Source of the DNA: Asticcacaulis benevestitus DSM 16100 = ATCC BAA-896
Lineage (GTDB): Bacteria > Pseudomonadota > Alphaproteobacteria > Caulobacterales > Caulobacteraceae
Direction: 5' to 3'
Assembly: GCF_000376105.1 (NCBI RefSeq)
Contig: NZ_AQWM01000001.1
Span: 310,001-374,000, forward strand
Length of the DNA: 64,000 nucleotides
Below are positions 63,597 through 64,000 of the stretch, one piece after another. The notes below the pieces were generated by a model that saw nothing but the letters and a program-made list of their open reading frames with translations, did no database searches and had not been told where the DNA came from. Positions within the stretch are counted from its first letter, which is position 1. Each line of letters opens with the position of its first letter. The position numbers and the translations under genes are program-made.

Positions 63597-64000
63597 TTAC
63601 TTGCGCGCGCCCACGTGATCGAATGCCTGCGGCAGATCCTTCACACCACGACCGCGGCCGGAAAGCGACGGGTTGGTCATGAAGTAATCGTGGGCCGAGA
63701 AGGGCTCTTCAAGATGGCTGACATCGATACGATGATAGCTGCCGTCTTTATTGAGATACCAGGTCTGGGCCTCGTCATTGAGGTTGGCCACCATGATCTG
63801 ATCGAGCACCTGACGGTGGACGGTCGGATTTTCGATCGGTATCAGGGTTTCGACGCGACGATCAAGGTTGCGGCTCATCCAGTCGGCGCTGGAGATAAAG
63901 ACGCGCGCCTGATCTGACGGCAGGGCATGGCCATTGGCGAAGCAGACGATGCGCGAATGTTCGAGGAAACGACCGACGATCGACTTGACCCGGATGTTTT
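63597..64000 (-). CDS. ppk: Polyphosphate kinase, C-terminal part, cut by window edge
   Basis: The visible 133 residues are the end of Ppk1, which makes polyphosphate from ATP reversibly. The C-terminal phospholipase D-like domain is clear: [17 protein letters not shown], then [26 protein letters not shown] and the final [13 protein letters not shown]. The frame runs uninterrupted to the right edge, so the N-terminal ~580 residues, including the phosphohistidine, are outside the window. It precedes ppx on the same strand. Confidence 0.96.
   Translation of the reverse strand, partial: NIRVKSIVGRFLEHSRIVCFANGHALPSDQARVFISSADWMSRNLDRRVETLIPIENPTVHRQVLDQIMVANLNDEAQTWYLNKDGSYHRIDVSHLEEPFSAHDYFMTNPSLSGRGRGVKDLPQAFDHVGARK

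Overview
This is a chromosomal housekeeping segment from an alphaproteobacterium, most likely of the order Caulobacterales (Asticcacaulis- or Caulobacter-like). The grounds are: a moderately high G+C content and dense coding; gene strings typical of alphaproteobacteria (lptF-lptG-lptD-surA-pdxA-rsmA facing fabD-fabG-acpP-fabF-mltG-yicC-gmk; radA-cvpA-purF; guaB-rsmB-guaA; ppk-ppx near rnd and purM-purN); a TonB-dependent receptor; HspQ; and a perfect TTAA-N7-TTAA CtrA-type box. No database search was possible, so the taxonomy is inference. No prophage, insertion sequence, CRISPR array or rRNA was seen. There is one tRNA gene (Lys, anticodon UUU).

Layout. 1-7.6 kb: a Ppx/GppA phosphatase cut by the left edge, hspQ, tRNA-Lys, a lipoprotein, tgt-queA (queuosine), a tandem pair of paralogous SpoIIAA/STAS-like proteins with a CtrA box, a cyclophilin, a small lipoprotein and rlmE. 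7.6-13.7 kb: a guanidine-III riboswitch in front of an SMR guanidinium exporter (gdx), then guaB, a MAPEG protein, rsmB, guaA and an ArsC-like protein. 13.7-18.1 kb: a DUF2147 protein, a PadR regulator plus siderophore-interacting flavoreductase pair resembling E. coli yqjI-yqjH, an ECF sigma factor operon with two membrane proteins, and panB. 18.2-22.2 kb: yfgM-like, bamB, der. 22.2-30.2 kb (minus strand): a class III aminotransferase, an SDR, purF, cvpA, radA, an AT-rich secreted orphan and dnaB. 30.3-37.7 kb (minus): a TonB receptor, a cold-shock protein, rpsF-rpsR-rplI, a periplasmic peroxiredoxin and a Tat-exported S9 peptidase. 37.9-44.2 kb (plus): fatty acid synthesis, mltG, yicC, gmk. 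44.2-52.5 kb (minus): rsmA, pdxA, surA, lptD, lptG, lptF, which link outer-membrane biogenesis with B6 synthesis. 52.8-56.4 kb (plus): pepA, holC, an I78-type lipoprotein, a response regulator and a sensor-less histidine kinase. 56.5-64 kb: an ABC-F ATPase, ndk, purN-purM, rnd, a second Ppx/GppA and the end of ppk.

Most genes are conserved core functions. The observations beyond routine annotation are: the guanidine-III riboswitch with a possible anti-Shine-Dalgarno switch; the CtrA box over one of two tandem SpoIIAA-like genes; twin AGATATATCT-type palindromes over the YqjI/YqjH-like operon; a Tgt that lacks two of its three expected zinc cysteines; two copies of a ~95-bp intergenic repeat that each abut the stop codon of the minus-strand gene of a convergent pair; an 80-bp inverted-repeat element plus a perfect 26-bp palindrome before ndk; and an AT-rich secreted ORF lying where alr is often found between dnaB and radA.
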